DNA from: Apostichopus californicus
Taxonomy: Eukaryota; Echinodermata; Holothuroidea; Aspidochirotida; Stichopodidae
Length of the DNA: 23,304 nt
Assembly (NCBI GenBank): GCA_020650975.1
Contig: JAIPMN010002921.1
Location: 751 to 24,054, forward strand
Direction: 5' to 3'
The notes beneath the pieces are model-generated. The model searched no databases, was not told the origin of the DNA, and saw only the letters and a list, made by a program, of their open reading frames with translations. Positions 8,780 through 20,099 of this stretch are shown here, piece by piece. Within the stretch, counting starts at the first letter, position 1, and the number at the start of each line of letters is the position of its first letter. Position numbers and translations under genes: made by a program.

Positions 8780-11700
8780 GTAAGTAAGATAAGACCTTAG
8801 AAGGATTAGCGCCAATAGATTTATATCAAATGCAGTGCACACCAGTCTCCACTATACACATTCGGAAGACAGTCATTAGTGTAATCAATCCATATATCTC
8901 ATGTTAGCAGAGTATAAAATGTATTACCTAAAGTAAATCTGCATAATTGCTCATGAAGTTTCATTAAATACAACTATCAAATGCTTTGCATATGTTTTGT
9001 GTCATGTTTCCATGCCTCCCTCTCATCTCCTCTCCCCACCCTCCCCAATTCCTATACTAACATCCCCATCCCTGTCATTAGTGCATAGTTTTTCATTCAT
9101 AGCTACCTACCCTCCAAAACCCCTAATTTTACCCAAATATGTCATATCTCACCAGCTCCTTTTCCATCACATACCAATCAAGAACTGGAGAGCTTGTAAT
9201 ACTTGAACATGTAACATTTACCCCACATGCAGGTTCATGTACATTATTTCACATCTACCCTACCATCCTCTCCATCCCTGCTATCCTGCCCTATCTTCCT
9301 ATGTATGTATGATAGGGTAGTTACTTGTACCTGCACATTTAGTCCTTTAACTACCTACCTCGAGTTTATCAGCCATTTATTTCTCTCCCCTCAGTATCTG
9401 CTTTCATGGACTAATGATAATTATTAGCCCCATGACTGCTGGATCCAAAACTTCCATGTTATGTATTTTCCAAAGATTATAGACATAAAATGGTTGTACT
9501 CTAACAATTATCAGCAATCCTTTGATGATCACTTCTTTGCCTGAACATTTTCATAAGAGGTATTTTTTTTAGAGATTACAGGGGTATATCAGTAAAAGCA
9601 TAACATGTGACACATTAGATTTCATGTGCAAGTTAAAACAGTGCATACCAGGAAGATCTGAAACTTTCCTTTTCATATAAGTGGAGGTGGTGTACACCTT
9701 TGCACCTTAACTTGAATAAGATGTTTGTAACTTAACTGTTATAGACTGACATTTAATATCTGTACTTACAACCCATTATAATTCATGCACTAATTGTATA
9801 AATTAGCTCATTCATTCATTGCAAACATGCAACTGCTATCCTATATTGATTGTGGTTTCAATGCTGGTTTTTGAGTTGTTAAACATTTGAACTAATATTT
9901 GGAATTGCTGTCTTAAACTCAGATCAAGAGTTTGTTTGACAATAATTCATTGACATGCTTTGCTCTTTTTTTTTTTGCTTAGACCATTTTTACAACTAGT
10001 TTGTCTATAACACAATATTTTAACTTCAAGGTGCATAACAGGTTCTCGTTGTGACTGGGGATCAAAATATGTTGTAAGATTTTTGCAGGGAGACCTTTCA
10101 GTGCAATAAGGTTTCTTCGAGTGTGAGTTTTAAAGCAAAAATCAAGGCTACTAGGCAGTAAACTAAGTCCACCATCTTATATCCTACTTTTAATTACCAA
10201 GTTTGGCATTACAATGTATCAAGGTAAGTCTGAGGCTGTAAGCGACTTGAGGATATTGCTAATCTACTGTCTGCCAGTTTTCAAGAATTCTTTAGGCTAG
10301 AGTTTAGTACTATATAGCTTCTTTTTCATTTTGGTTAAGAGTTGATTAACAGATGATTAAAATAGTTTACTTTTAGTGTAGAGTTGGTCAATAGTTTATG
10401 TTTCATTTGGAGTTGATTAACCAGTAAGTTAAGAGTAGAGTTTGACAGTAGTTCCTAGTCAGAATAGCTTTCAGGTGTTTTCTGTCTATTTTCACATGGA
10501 TGTGACACACCTCATTTACAAATTGCTTTTCATGTAGTGCTTTAATTGTACTAAAAGTGTGTATCATACTTCCATTTTATTACTACCACTGACCATTACA
10601 TTGTCTTTATGGTCAAGTTTGTAGCATATTACAAACGTTTTTAACTTGATACTGTACTTACCTGATGCAAATAGAAATCTTGCAAGCTTGGATTTTCAAT
10701 TTCATAGCAAGTTTTCTGTGTTTTTTAAGCCTAATTACATTAAAAATGGTGACAGAGGTCATTTATTGTGAGGAAAGTTAAGAAATAATACTACAGTTGG
10801 AATTTTAGTATCTTAAAGGGAAGGAGAAAATGATTAAAAATACTTCAATGTCTGGAGGAAACCTTTTTTTCTCACTTTCTTGCATCAAATTGTCTGTATC
10901 CACCTGGCTACTATTATCAGGAATTAGCTTATCATACATATTGCATTAGTTTAGACTTAGTGTTTAGTTTCCATTTTGCATCACTTTGGAATAGACATAG
11001 AGTGAAGTCATTTCAAATATTTGGCAATAGAATCCAATGTCATGTCATTATATGCATCACTATACAGTCACATCTCAACAGCCTCATCTCTCCTTCATTC
11101 GGACCAGCAACTGATGCCCAGTCCATCACCATTTTCAGAGCATGTCAAATAATAAGGGTTTTAGCCATTTCCATGAAGGAAATTTATCATTTTAGACACG
11201 AAATTCTTTAGAAGGTAAGATTTTTAATCTTCATTATATTCTTAATTATTAACATGTAAACCTTTTGTTGTAAAATTTACTTTATAAGTTATATACAAAA
11301 AATGCAATTAGATGTAGCTTCATAATGTTGTATTTACCAAAACAATTTTTAGAGAAAATAACAGGAATAAAGGATGTAAATGTTGGAAGAAATTTTTAAG
11401 GTTTATAACAAAGTATAGCCTCCTTGGAAGATTGTATTGGTAAGTAATACAAACATGCAATAATACATGGTTTAAGTGTTGTATCTAACTAAACATGTTT
11501 GAGCAAACTCTGTGAATAAAGGATGCAAAAAAGGATGTTGGGAATGTGGAGTTTTATCATTCAGGATTTATGACAAAGTATTAACCTTATTGATTATGTT
11601 TATAATACCATTTGAGTAGATGTAAAACCTGCTCAGTCTACCTTCGAACCCAACATGTCGATTTAAATTTTAGACAAGAAAGGAAAAAAACTTTTCTTAT

Positions 11701-11829
11701 AAATGATTTAAATATCAAATACAATTGATATCTATAATGTGGTATATATACATGTTGCACACATTTTCATTTTTTTAATATAAAGAGGAGAAAACATTGA
11801 TTATGTCTCATTGTATGCTCATTTGCTAG
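8780..11829 (+). other. Largest intron (about 3 kb)
   Basis: AT-rich intron between the Thr-rich exon and the second CysD exon, with donor GTAAGT and acceptor CATTTGCTAG. I searched it by eye for a decayed CysD or mucin exon and found none. A C/T-rich stretch lies at about 9010-9400, and a poorly conserved duplication of about 80 bp starts at 11365 and 11514 (shared GAATAAAGGATG and ATGACAAAGTAT-like blocks). No RNA gene or transposon is recognised. Confidence 0.7.
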
Positions 11830-12237
11830 CTTGCCGTGAGAAGATTTGTGAATGGACCGGATGGTATGATGATGAAAATGGCAGTCCGATAAGCAGGAAT
11901 GCCACACATGAAATTGAAGATATTCATGAAATTTTGGAAGACAACATGGAGCTGTGCAAGTATGTGGAAGACATAGAATGTCGAGATGTAGATGATCCTG
12001 ATACACAATTCAAAGATATCGTAGGCCAAGAAGTCTGTTGTGATCTCGATGACGGTCTCGTCTGCGAAAACCTTTACTATGAAGGACACCCATGCTCTAA
12101 TTACAAAGTGAGATTGTTTTGCTGTAGATATGAGCCATGCTCTGAGACAACGACTCCAGCCACCACCACTCCTACTCCAGTCACCACCACTTCTACTCCA
12201 GTCACCACCACCAATCCTCCAACCAAGCAGACTACAC
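11830..12237 (+). CDS. CysD (WxxW) + short Thr/Pro tail exon, CysD 2
   Basis: Exon of 136 codons. Residues 2-104 form a CysD domain with an intact CEWTGW motif followed by YDDENG. Its cysteines number eleven rather than ten because the fifth position is a CC pair (QEVCCDLDDG). The other landmarks are ELC, IECR, LVC, HPC, FCC and EPC. One potential N-glycosylation site, NAT, is present. The remaining 32 residues are a short mucin tail with TPVTTTSTPVTTTNPP, the shortest glycosylated segment of the fused-exon set. The acceptor is GCTAG|CT, with a weaker pyrimidine tract than its neighbours. The donor is CAC|GTTAGT, a less common but valid form. Phase 1 on both sides. The CEWTxW Trp is a C-mannosylation-type site in the family. 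Confidence 0.88.
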
Positions 12238-13235
12238 GTTAGTTCTTGTTTTCTTATTAGAATTCGTTCCTTTTCAGTGCCTGGTCACGTTGATCCATTA
12301 AATATATGTTTTTTTGTGATTCTAGATAAAGAAAATAGCTGGATAATTGTTTACCATCATGATTTCCTTTTGGATTGGTTCATATCCTGTTCCACATGTC
12401 ATTCATGGTCACAGTGATATCTAATGGGATTTCTGGTGTGAGAGGCAGTAACTGGCTTGTGACACTGGAGGGTGTGAGCATTCCTGGGGAGTGGGGGAAG
12501 TCTTGGGGAATAGTCACAAATAAATTGTTCTTAAACATCCTAATATCAATCATCCTAACAAGCAATAAATTAGATAACATTCTGGTGTTAAATATGCATA
12601 TTTATTTATTGCTTTAATTTAGTGATTTTCACAGCCAGTTTGCCATGTCATGATGGCATATGAGTTGAGAAAGTTGGATTGCAATCATTGCAATTTTGAT
12701 TCCTTCTCTGAAACAGTGAGGCCCGCAATGTTGGTAATATCTTTGCAAGGCGGTCACAGAAATCAGAGAGCATCCACCTCACAAAATAAAAATAGCACGG
12801 GACACCCTGATGTTTCATGCTCCTTAAGCACAAGCTGGGTGGCCACTGTAGCAACTATCATCCAGTGTTCATGGTCACCCACCTTTATGTGGACTACTAG
12901 TGTACTTTATAACTTGCTTGATGGACTCAGCTGCTTGACATTTTTCTGCTTGAGTGAAAGATGACATATCAAAGTTACTAATGGGGAAGTGAACAAAATG
13001 TACACAATAGTTGTAAGGGCATACAATGTGTGATAATGGATATTTCAGCTTTATTTCTTGCACAGTATAATGAAAGCTATGGGAACAATCCCTGATACAG
13101 AGCTGAGTCAACTTGTAAAATTAGATCAGTGAATACGATTTAAAGTTTCCTTTGTTCTAACTGGAATTGACATCCAATTTTATTGTCATTGTTTACTTTA
13201 TAAAGGTAAATTCTTAATTGAATATCTCATTACAG
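12238..13235 (+). other. Intron (phase 1)
   Basis: Intron of about 1 kb between CysD exons 2 and 3, with donor GTTAGT and acceptor ATATCTCATTACAG. Open stretches on both strands (for example 12650-12964) have no family signal, no phase-matched splice sites and ordinary intron composition. Nothing else is recognised. Confidence 0.75.
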
Positions 13236-13742
13236 CTTGTCTTGTCCAGATGTGTGATTGGACTAGTTGGTACGATGATGAAAATGGTGGAGATGTAGAT
13301 ATACTCCTCCCTTACGAAACTGAGGACATCCACTCAGTGATAAATGCTCATCCCAGCATGTGTCGACACGGTGCCTCAGAGGTCGAGTGTCGCATTGTGG
13401 ACGACCCATCTACCCAGTTTGATGAAATTGTCAATCAAGATGTCACCTGCGACGTGAACAGTGGTCTAGTTTGTGAAAACTACGGTCCCCAAGGCTATTT
13501 CTGTTACAATTATGAAATGCGTTTACGATGCTGCCATTATGAGCCCTGTGAAGATGTCATTAACACTTCTCCTCCTGTAAGCACGCCCCCGATTTTCACA
13601 AACACAAAACCAGCTCCATCGTCGACGACGATGACAACGACCTTGGAGGAAGAAACGACTCGAGAGGAAGAGATGACGACCAGTGGAACGTCAACCTTGC
13701 ACCCAACAACAACTCTCATGCCATCCTCACCTCAATCAACAG
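13236..13742 (+). CDS. CysD (WxxW) + Thr-rich exon, CysD 3
   Basis: Exon of 169 codons. Residues 2-105 are a CysD domain with an intact CDWTSW motif, then YDDENGGDVD. It has the standard ten cysteines: MCDW, SMC, VECR, VTC, LVC, YFC, RCC and EPC. I see no N-glycosylation sequon within the domain. The tail of about 64 residues is Thr/Ser/Pro-rich and includes an acidic island, LEEETTREEEMTTSG, resembling those in other segments of this gene. The acceptor is TCATTACAG|CT and the donor CAG|GTACAA, phase 1 on both sides. It is closest in layout to CysD 2, sharing WYDDENG and the DDP-TQF block, which suggests these two derive from a local duplication. Confidence 0.9.
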
Positions 13743-14213
13743 GTACAAACCGTAAAACTCAGGAAACTATTCTTTAAATCAGAAGTCATTCAATGCAACA
13801 TCCTTTTCCTTTCTTTGAGACTTTCGTGAAATGCGATTGTTATTTGTGGCAGATGCGTTTTTGTTGAATAAAGAGTGACCTTGTGTGAAAGGGTAAGATT
13901 TTATAACAAAGAAGTCTTAAAACAAAGAAGCAGATTAGTCTATTTTCATTAGATAGATTACAACGCTCCCCCTCATACAACTCAAGCTCCAATCTATCCC
14001 TTCCCAAGACCTTGAACTGCTGTGACTAGGTTGAGATGATCATCTTAATAATATCTTATTATATTTTGGTTCCTCTTTGTTGTGACACAAACCATTCAAG
14101 CTGCTTTTATACATGTATGCAGTTTCATTGATGACAGGTTTGAACAATGGATTGATGCTGTGTAATATTTATCTGTTATCGTCTTCACTTATTTTACGTT
14201 TCTTGAATTGCAG
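13743..14213 (+). other. Short intron (phase 1)
   Basis: Intron of 471 bases between CysD exons 3 and 4, with donor GTACAA and acceptor TTTCTTGAATTGCAG. No other feature is seen. Confidence 0.8.
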
Positions 14214-15290
14214 AATGTTACGAAAAAGTTTGCGAATGGACACATTGGTACAGCGATGAAGGTGACAGCGACCACATGAACTACACAGGTTCCAAAGAAA
14301 TTGAAGATATTAACGAAGTGATTGAATTGAACCCAGACATTTGTGGAGAACCGGAGGATATAATGTGCAGAATAAAGGAATATCCTGATATCCCGTTTGA
14401 AGATATCGTTGATCAAGATGTTTGCTGCAACCTCACCCACGGGCTTATTTGCAAGAACCATTGGCGACGAGGTATTCTATGCTATGATTATGAAATTCGA
14501 GTGCTCTGTTGTGAATACATTCCATGTGGTGCAACTAGTTCACCAACACCAGAAGTAGTGGTCTCTACAACCACCTTGCCAACTACTTCTCTCTCCACAA
14601 CAAAACCAACATTGCCACCAGACACAACAGCTGAGGAAACTACAATGGAAGTTACTGAAGTGCCATCAACACGCAGTACGGGCACTACTACCACAATCAC
14701 CACTACGACTGCAGCTACCACTACACATCCAACAACAACACAGCCAACACCTCCACCTGAGACAACAGCAGAGGAAACAACTACGGAATTTGTTGAAACA
14801 GAACCGACTACCACCACCAAGGCAACAACAACCCTGCTAACTACCACTCCTACAACTACACATCCAACAACAACACAGCCAACACCTCCACCTGAGACAA
14901 CAGCAGAGGAAACAACTACGGAATTTGTTGAAACAGAACCGACTACCACCACCAAGGCAACAACAACCCTGCCAACTACCACTCCTACAACTACACATCC
15001 AACAACAACACAGCCAACGCCTCCACCTGAGACAACAGCAGAGGAAACGACTACAGAATTTGTTGAAACAGAACCGACTACCACCACCAAGGCAACAACA
15101 ACCCTGCCAACTACCACGCCTACAACTACACATCCAACAACAACACAGCCAACGCCTCCACCTGAGACAACAGCAGAGGAAACGACTACAGAATTTGTTG
15201 AAACAGAACCGACTACCACCACCAAGGCAACAACAACCCTGCCAACTACCACCCTGGTCACAACATCTGCTTCACCAGTGGTGACAACAG
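14214..15290 (+). CDS. CysD (WxxW) + long Thr-rich repeat exon, CysD 4
   Basis: Exon of 359 codons. Residues 2-105 are a CysD domain with an intact CEWTHW motif followed by YSDEGDSD rather than the usual DDENGG. It has eleven cysteines, the extra one again in a CC pair (QDVCCNLTHG). Potential N-glycosylation sites are NYT and NLT. About 250 Thr/Pro-rich residues follow, the bulk of them a 45-residue repeat in four copies (listed separately). The first part of this tail holds a single older-looking acidic motif, LPPDTTAEETTMEV. The acceptor is TTGAATTGCAG|AA and the donor CAG|GTAACA, phase 1 on both sides. Long valine-rich open frames on the opposite strand are a by-product of the Thr codons, not genes. 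Confidence 0.92.
14726..15265 (+). repeat. 135-bp tandem coding repeat, 4 copies
   Basis: CATCCAACAACAACACAGCC recurs at 14726, 14861, 14996 and 15131, an exact 135-bp period (45 codons). Each unit reads HPTTTQPTPPPETTAEETTT, then EFVETEPTTTTKATTTL. Copies differ at only a few, mostly silent, bases. The unit carries one strongly acidic island per 45 residues within an otherwise uncharged Thr-rich mucin segment. Confidence 0.95.
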
Positions 15291-15809
15291 GTAACAAAAT
15301 CTTACCATGATTTCTAAGTTTTCCTTTGTGTTCATCTTAGTTTATTATTAGCTCACATTTAGAATTAACATTGCCACTGCTGTCGTTGCAATTCCAGTTC
15401 AATGTGTCCTAGTAGCTCAACAGTAAACTACTCTAGACATAGTTTAATGTTAGGGTAAAGCAACAGACAACTCAATTGGAAAAAGACATCAGAATTTTGT
15501 ATCATCAATTATTAACACGTTTACAATCTATCAAAACATTTGGCAAGAAGGGAAACTGTGCTCTTATTTTCATCCTTAAAAGCTAACACCAAACAGTTTG
15601 CCTGAAGTCGCTGTGTAAAGCTCTGCACTGTTACCAAATTAAATTGTTCCATTTGAAGATGAAAATTTCTTAATTAACACATCAACATAATTTGAACAAC
15701 TATGTAGATGGTGGTGTGTGGTTGACTTGATTCTCCAGGACACTTAGATTCCCAACCTGGTGCTAAGCTGTCATTTGAATATATTAATGTATCTGCTCTT
15801 TCATAACAG
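15291..15809 (+). other. Short intron (phase 1)
   Basis: Intron of 519 bases between CysD exons 4 and 5, with donor GTAACA and acceptor CTCTTTCATAACAG. No other feature is seen. Confidence 0.8.
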
Positions 15810-17141
15810 ACTGTTTCAATACCATTTGTGATTGGACTGGCTGGGAGGATGATGAGAATGGTGGCAAGCTTGACTACAGCCTACCAACGGAGGAAGAAAG
15901 TATTGAGGATATTGCACATTTATATCCCGGGATATGTGGTGAAGTCGTAGATATTGAGTGTCGCATTTATGACTTGCCTGGATATTCATTTGAAGACATT
16001 GAAGGACAAGACGTGACCTGTGACCTGGAAAATGGTTTGCTCTGTAATCAAAATCTAGCAGAAGGATCCATCTGTTTCAATTATGAAGCAAGAATCAGAT
16101 GTTGTAGAAATGTTCCATGTGAGCAGACCACAACTACTTTGCCAACCACTATTCCTACCACAACAGTGGTGACAACTACTGCCACAACAACTGAAGCAAC
16201 GACAACGCTGCCAACAACTTCACCTACCACAACTAGTCCTACCACATCTGCAGCAACAACAACTTCACCAACCACAAGACATCCTACCACCACAGAGCCA
16301 ACACCACCCCCTGAGACTACAGGAGAAGAAACCACAGTGGAGGTTACAGAAACACCACCTACCACCACGAAAGCTACTACAACAATTTCAACAACTTCAC
16401 CAACCACAAATCCAACAACTACTGTTGTGACAACTATCCCAACAACCACAACAGAGGCAACAACAACTCTGCCAACCACAACTGCAGCAACAACAACTTT
16501 ACCAACCACAAGACATCCTACCACCACAGAGCCAACACCACCCCCTGAGACTACAGGAGAAGAAACCACAGTGGAGGTTACAGAAACACCACCTACCACC
16601 ACGAAAGCTACTACAACAATTTCAACAACTTCACCAACCACAAATCCAACAACTACTGTTGTGACGACTATCCCAACAACCACAACAGAGGCAACAACAA
16701 CTCTGCCAACCACAACTGCAGCAACAACAACTTTACCAACCACAAGACATCCTACCACCACAGAGCCAACACCACCCCCTGAGACTACAGGAGAAGAAAC
16801 CACAGAGGAGGTTACAGAAACACCACCTACCACCACGAAAGCTACTACAACAATTTCAACAACCACAGTTCCGACGACTACTGTTGTGACAACTATTCCA
16901 ACAACCACAACAGAGGCAACAACAACTCTGCCAACCACAACTGCGGCAACAACAACTTTACCAACCACAAGACATCCTACCACCACAGAGCCAACACCAC
17001 CCCCTGAGACTACAGGAGAAGAAACCACAGAGGAGGTTACAGAAACACCACCTACCACCACGAAAGCTACTACAACAATTTCAACAACCACACTTCCGAC
17101 GACTACTGTTGTGACAACTGGGCCTACTACAGCTCCAGAAG
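15810..17141 (+). CDS. CysD (WxxW) + longest Thr-rich exon, CysD 5
   Basis: Exon of 444 codons, the longest CysD exon in the window. Residues 2-104 are a CysD domain with an intact CDWTGW motif, then EDDENGGKLDY and a TEEESIEDI block. It has ten cysteines, with VTC at the position that is a CC pair in CysD 2, 4 and 8. About 340 Thr-rich residues follow, most of them a 78-residue repeat in four copies. The acceptor is TTTCATAACAG|AC and the donor AAG|GTAAAT, phase 1 on both sides. The start of the domain must be taken from the acceptor; a methionine-like start inside the exon would cut off the WxxW motif. At DNA level the stretch around 16081-16105 (TATGAAGCAAGAATCAGATG) is identical to the matching part of CysD 6, pointing to recent duplication or gene conversion. 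Confidence 0.92.
16280..17110 (+). repeat. 234-bp tandem coding repeat, 4 copies
   Basis: CATCCTACCACCACAGAGCC recurs at 16280, 16514, 16748 and 16973, giving spacings of 234, 234 and 225 bp. The shorter unit lacks three codons, where SPTTNPTTTVV becomes TVPTTTVV. Each unit contains HPTTTEPTPPPETTGEETT, EVTETPPTTTKATTTIST, then a longer Thr stretch. The first half is clearly homologous to the 45-residue repeat of the preceding exon. Confidence 0.95.
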
Positions 17142-17516
17142 GTAAATTTCATATTCTTAATGTAGATTGGAAAGTTAATTAAACAGAATTAAAAAAAAAT
17201 ATTCCACTTTTTTCATTGCAAAACCAATTTCATTCTTTGCTCCCGTAAGTTGATCACAGTGATTGGTATGTGATGTTATGATAGCATGTGTTCTTTCTAA
17301 AACATCACTATCCTTCCAAATGAGAGATGGAGATGTAATTGATTAACTCTGGAACCAATGATCTAAAAACAGTAAAGGATTTATTCTCAGTGACAAACCA
17401 TTAGGACTCATACTGATTGTATTTAGTAGGGAGTGGTATCTCAAAAAAATTATTCATTGGAATTTTTTTCTTTCTTTTCTGACTAAGACGAGCCATATAT
17501 TTTCCTTTCTGCACAG
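17142..17516 (+). other. Short intron (phase 1)
   Basis: Intron of 375 bases between CysD exons 5 and 6, with donor GTAAAT and acceptor TTTCCTTTCTGCACAG. No other feature is seen. Confidence 0.8.
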
Positions 17517-18227
17517 GTTGCTATGATTTAATTTGTGAGTGGACTGGATGGGAAGATGATGAAAATGGCGGCAAAGTTGATTTTCAACAACCGACCGAAG
17601 AAGAGAACATTGACGATATTCGACAGCTGTATCCAGACATCTGTGGTTATGTTGTAGATATCGAGTGTCGTTTGCATGGATTTCCAACGTATCCATTCGA
17701 ACAAATAACAGACCAAGATGTTTCATGCGATCTGGAGAATGGACTACTCTGCCATCAGGATGTTTTTGCAGGCGATGTTTGTTATAACTATGAAGCAAGA
17801 ATCAGATGTTGTAAAAAGGTGCCTAGGAGCTGTGAGACCACAACTCTAAGCACAACAGCAGGAACAACAACAACAGAACAACCAACAACAACTACAGGGG
17901 TTACAACTACCATCTCAACCACCACTCGTGGAACCACAACAGTACCAACAGAACCACCAATAGTGACCACGATGGAAGAGACAACGGAGGAAGAGACAAC
18001 AGTCTACACATCTACTATACCGACTACCACATTACCAACCACCACAGTGCCAACCACAGTGCCAACCACGACCACAGAACCAACCACCACTGTAACAACC
18101 ACGGTACCAACTACCACAGTTCCAACCACCACCACAGAACCAACCACCACTGTAACAACCACAGTGCCAACCACCACAGTTCCCACCACATCAACTAAAG
18201 CAACAACCACCATTCCAACCACCACTG
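17517..18227 (+). CDS. CysD (WxxW) + Thr-rich exon, CysD 6
   Basis: Exon of 237 codons. Residues 2-106 are a CysD domain with an intact CEWTGW motif, then EDDENGGKVDF and TEEENIDDI. It has ten cysteines, with VSC at the variable position. The last cysteine is displaced by two residues (CCKKVPRSC instead of the CC-x4-C usual here), as also happens in CysD 1. The tail of about 130 residues is Thr-rich with the acidic island MEETTEEETTVYTS, then a two-copy 60-bp repeat at 18061-18180. The acceptor is CTTTCTGCACAG|GT and the donor CTG|GTAAGT, phase 1 on both sides. It is closest to CysD 5 and CysD 9. Confidence 0.92.
18061..18180 (+). repeat. 60-bp tandem coding repeat, 2 copies
   Basis: 18061-18120 and 18121-18180 are near-identical 60-bp units encoding TTTTEPTTTVTTTVPTTTVP. 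Differences are a handful of mostly silent changes. Confidence 0.85.
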
Positions 18228-18637
18228 GTAAGTGTCATTTGTTAATAATGGAGACAGAGTGGGCATTACTGTGATGATCATTTTCTCAAATTATGTCTGG
18301 AAGCCTGAAGTCTGGTCATGTGCAAGAGTCACACAGTACCATTTATCACAATTTAAGACCAATGAATTTCTTGTTAGGTAATAAATATGCTTACTATGAC
18401 CTACTTTGAATATTAGGAGTTTATATATGCAAGCATGAAGTGCTCCCCTGTAGGGGTATGGTTGCGTTCCCAGTGAATAGAGTTACGTTTGTCTGATGGA
18501 GTCTTATATCTAAGTCATGTCGGGATAGGGCAAGCCAATATTTTTGGTACCGAATTTCTTCATCAGGTACACTTGTAGGCTGGAATAAACTTTGCAGCAT
18601 TTATTTCTTGTTCTTGTGTTTGAAATTTACTTCACAG
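18228..18637 (+). other. Short intron (phase 1)
   Basis: Intron of 410 bases between CysD exons 6 and 7, with donor GTAAGT and acceptor AAATTTACTTCACAG. No other feature is seen. Confidence 0.8.
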
Positions 18638-19534
18638 CTTGTGTAATGGAAATATGTGAGTGGACTGACTGGTGGGATGATGAAAATGGAGGCAAGGTGG
18701 ATTGGTTGAAGCCGACAGAGGAAGAAGACATCGGAGATGTCGTAGATGGTAATCCTGAAGTATGTGGGGGAACTGAAAGTGTTATCGGAGTAGAATGCAG
18801 AATAGCTGCTATGCCAGATTATCCATTTGATGATATTGAAGGACAGCAAGTCACTTGTAATGAAGATGGTCTTGTGTGTCACAACGTACTTTACCTAGCA
18901 TTGTTGTGTTACAACTACGAAATCAGAGTAAAGTGTTGCAGAATGGTCCCTTGCAAAGAGGATACAACGACAGTTACAGAACCGACCACAACGATGAGTA
19001 CAACTGTCTTGACCACGACCACAGTGGTGCCAACAACTTCACCAGAGACGACCACAGTGGTGCCAACAACTTCACCAGAGACGACCACAGTGGTGCCAAC
19101 AACTTCACCAGAGACGACCACAGTGGTGCCAACAACTTCACCAGAGTCAACAACTGCAACTACTACAGCAAAGACAACAACGACGACCATACCACCCGTA
19201 GAGACAACTGCAGAATTCACAACAGAAGAAGGCACAACAGAAGAAGGCACAACAACTTTGGCACCTACAACTACAACCCTAGCGACCACAACACCAGCAA
19301 CCACAACACCGGCTACCACAACACCAGCAATCACAACACCGGCTACCACAACCCCAGCTACTACTACACTCACTACCACAACCCTGGCTACTACAACACT
19401 CGCTACCACAACCCTGGCTAGTACAACACCGGCTACCACAACACCAGCAACCACAACACCGGCTACAACAACCCCAGCTACTACAACACCGGCTACCACA
19501 ACACCAGGGACCACTACACAACCTCTAACTACCC
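18638..19534 (+). CDS. CysD (WxxW) + Thr-rich exon, CysD 7
   Basis: Exon of 299 codons. Residues 2-106 are a CysD domain with CEWTDW followed by WDDENGGKVDW, so there are three Trp in the motif region. It has ten cysteines, with VTC at the variable position. The loop between the third and fourth Cys is longer than usual (CGGTESVIGVEC), while the loop after the fifth is one residue shorter (CNEDGLVC). The mucin tail of about 190 residues has four identical 10-residue units (VVPTTSPETT), then an acidic island (PPVETTAEFTTEEGTTEEG), then a low-complexity TTPAT run. The acceptor is TACTTCACAG|CT and the donor CCC|GTAAGT, phase 1 on both sides. An upstream in-frame methionine in the intron should not be taken as the start. 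Confidence 0.92.
19021..19145 (+). repeat. 30-bp tandem coding repeat, 4 copies
   Basis: Unit starts at 19021, 19051, 19081 and 19111, each ACAGTGGTGCCAACAACTTC followed by ACCAGAGACG, encoding TVVPTTSPET. The copies are identical until the final unit diverges at its end. This looks like a very recent expansion. Confidence 0.93.
19276..19515 (+). repeat. 15-bp TTPAT-type coding minisatellite
   Basis: About 15 imperfect copies of a 15-bp unit such as ACCACAACACCGGCT, encoding TTPAT, with TTLAT and TTPAI variants in the middle. Thr and Pro dominate; there are no charged residues. Confidence 0.88.
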
Positions 19535-20099
19535 GTAAGTTAATGGCTTGATATATGACTTGATATGATATATGACTTGATATATGACTTGATATATGAC
19601 ATGCATATATGACTTAATATTAATGTTCTGTCAAATTAGAGATAAGAGTCATGAGGTTATTATTTTGTTGTTTGAATGAAAGTATGAAAGGTTGATGCTA
19701 TTATGGCGTATGAGAGCATCTTTAGCTGATTTTGATAAAAAGTTATGCTTGTTAATACTAAAATCTGGAAACATTATACATATTGTTAACTTGTTTGTTA
19801 AGTTTCATGTCAAGCAATGAAGTAAGAGGTTTTATGTATAAATCATTAATACTAACAGAGAAAGATGTCTTGATAATGAAATTGTTGATATTAGAATGGA
19901 TTAATTAAATTACTGTCTCATTAGCCTGTATTTAGTGGTGAAAAAATACTGTAGTTTTCATTTGATTTATTGTACTGTTATTTTGAGTCATAATCTGTCA
20001 GGTTTTCAAAGAAAAAGTGTAAATTTAGTGAAGATATTGCATGTTGAGCTATAAAGTCACATTTACTAAGAAGTTAATATGTTATTTCTTTACCAACAG
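19535..20099 (+). other. Intron (phase 1) with a short repeat at its start
   Basis: Intron of 565 bases between CysD exons 7 and 8, with donor GTAAGT and acceptor TTTCTTTACCAACAG. Just after the donor, 19548-19613 holds four or five imperfect copies of CTTGATATATGA. Nothing else is recognised. Confidence 0.8.
19548..19613. repeat. Short TTGATATATGAC tandem repeat
   Basis: Imperfect tandem copies of TTGATATATGAC with one shortened and one altered unit, intronic and starting 13 bases past the donor of the CysD 7 exon. Probably a simple replication-slippage repeat. Confidence 0.8.

Noticed and set aside
10048..10075. TGTGACTGGGGA in the large intron as a remnant of a CysD WxxW motif
   Set aside because: Only a Cys-Asp-Trp match with no second Trp, no downstream cysteines and no open frame.
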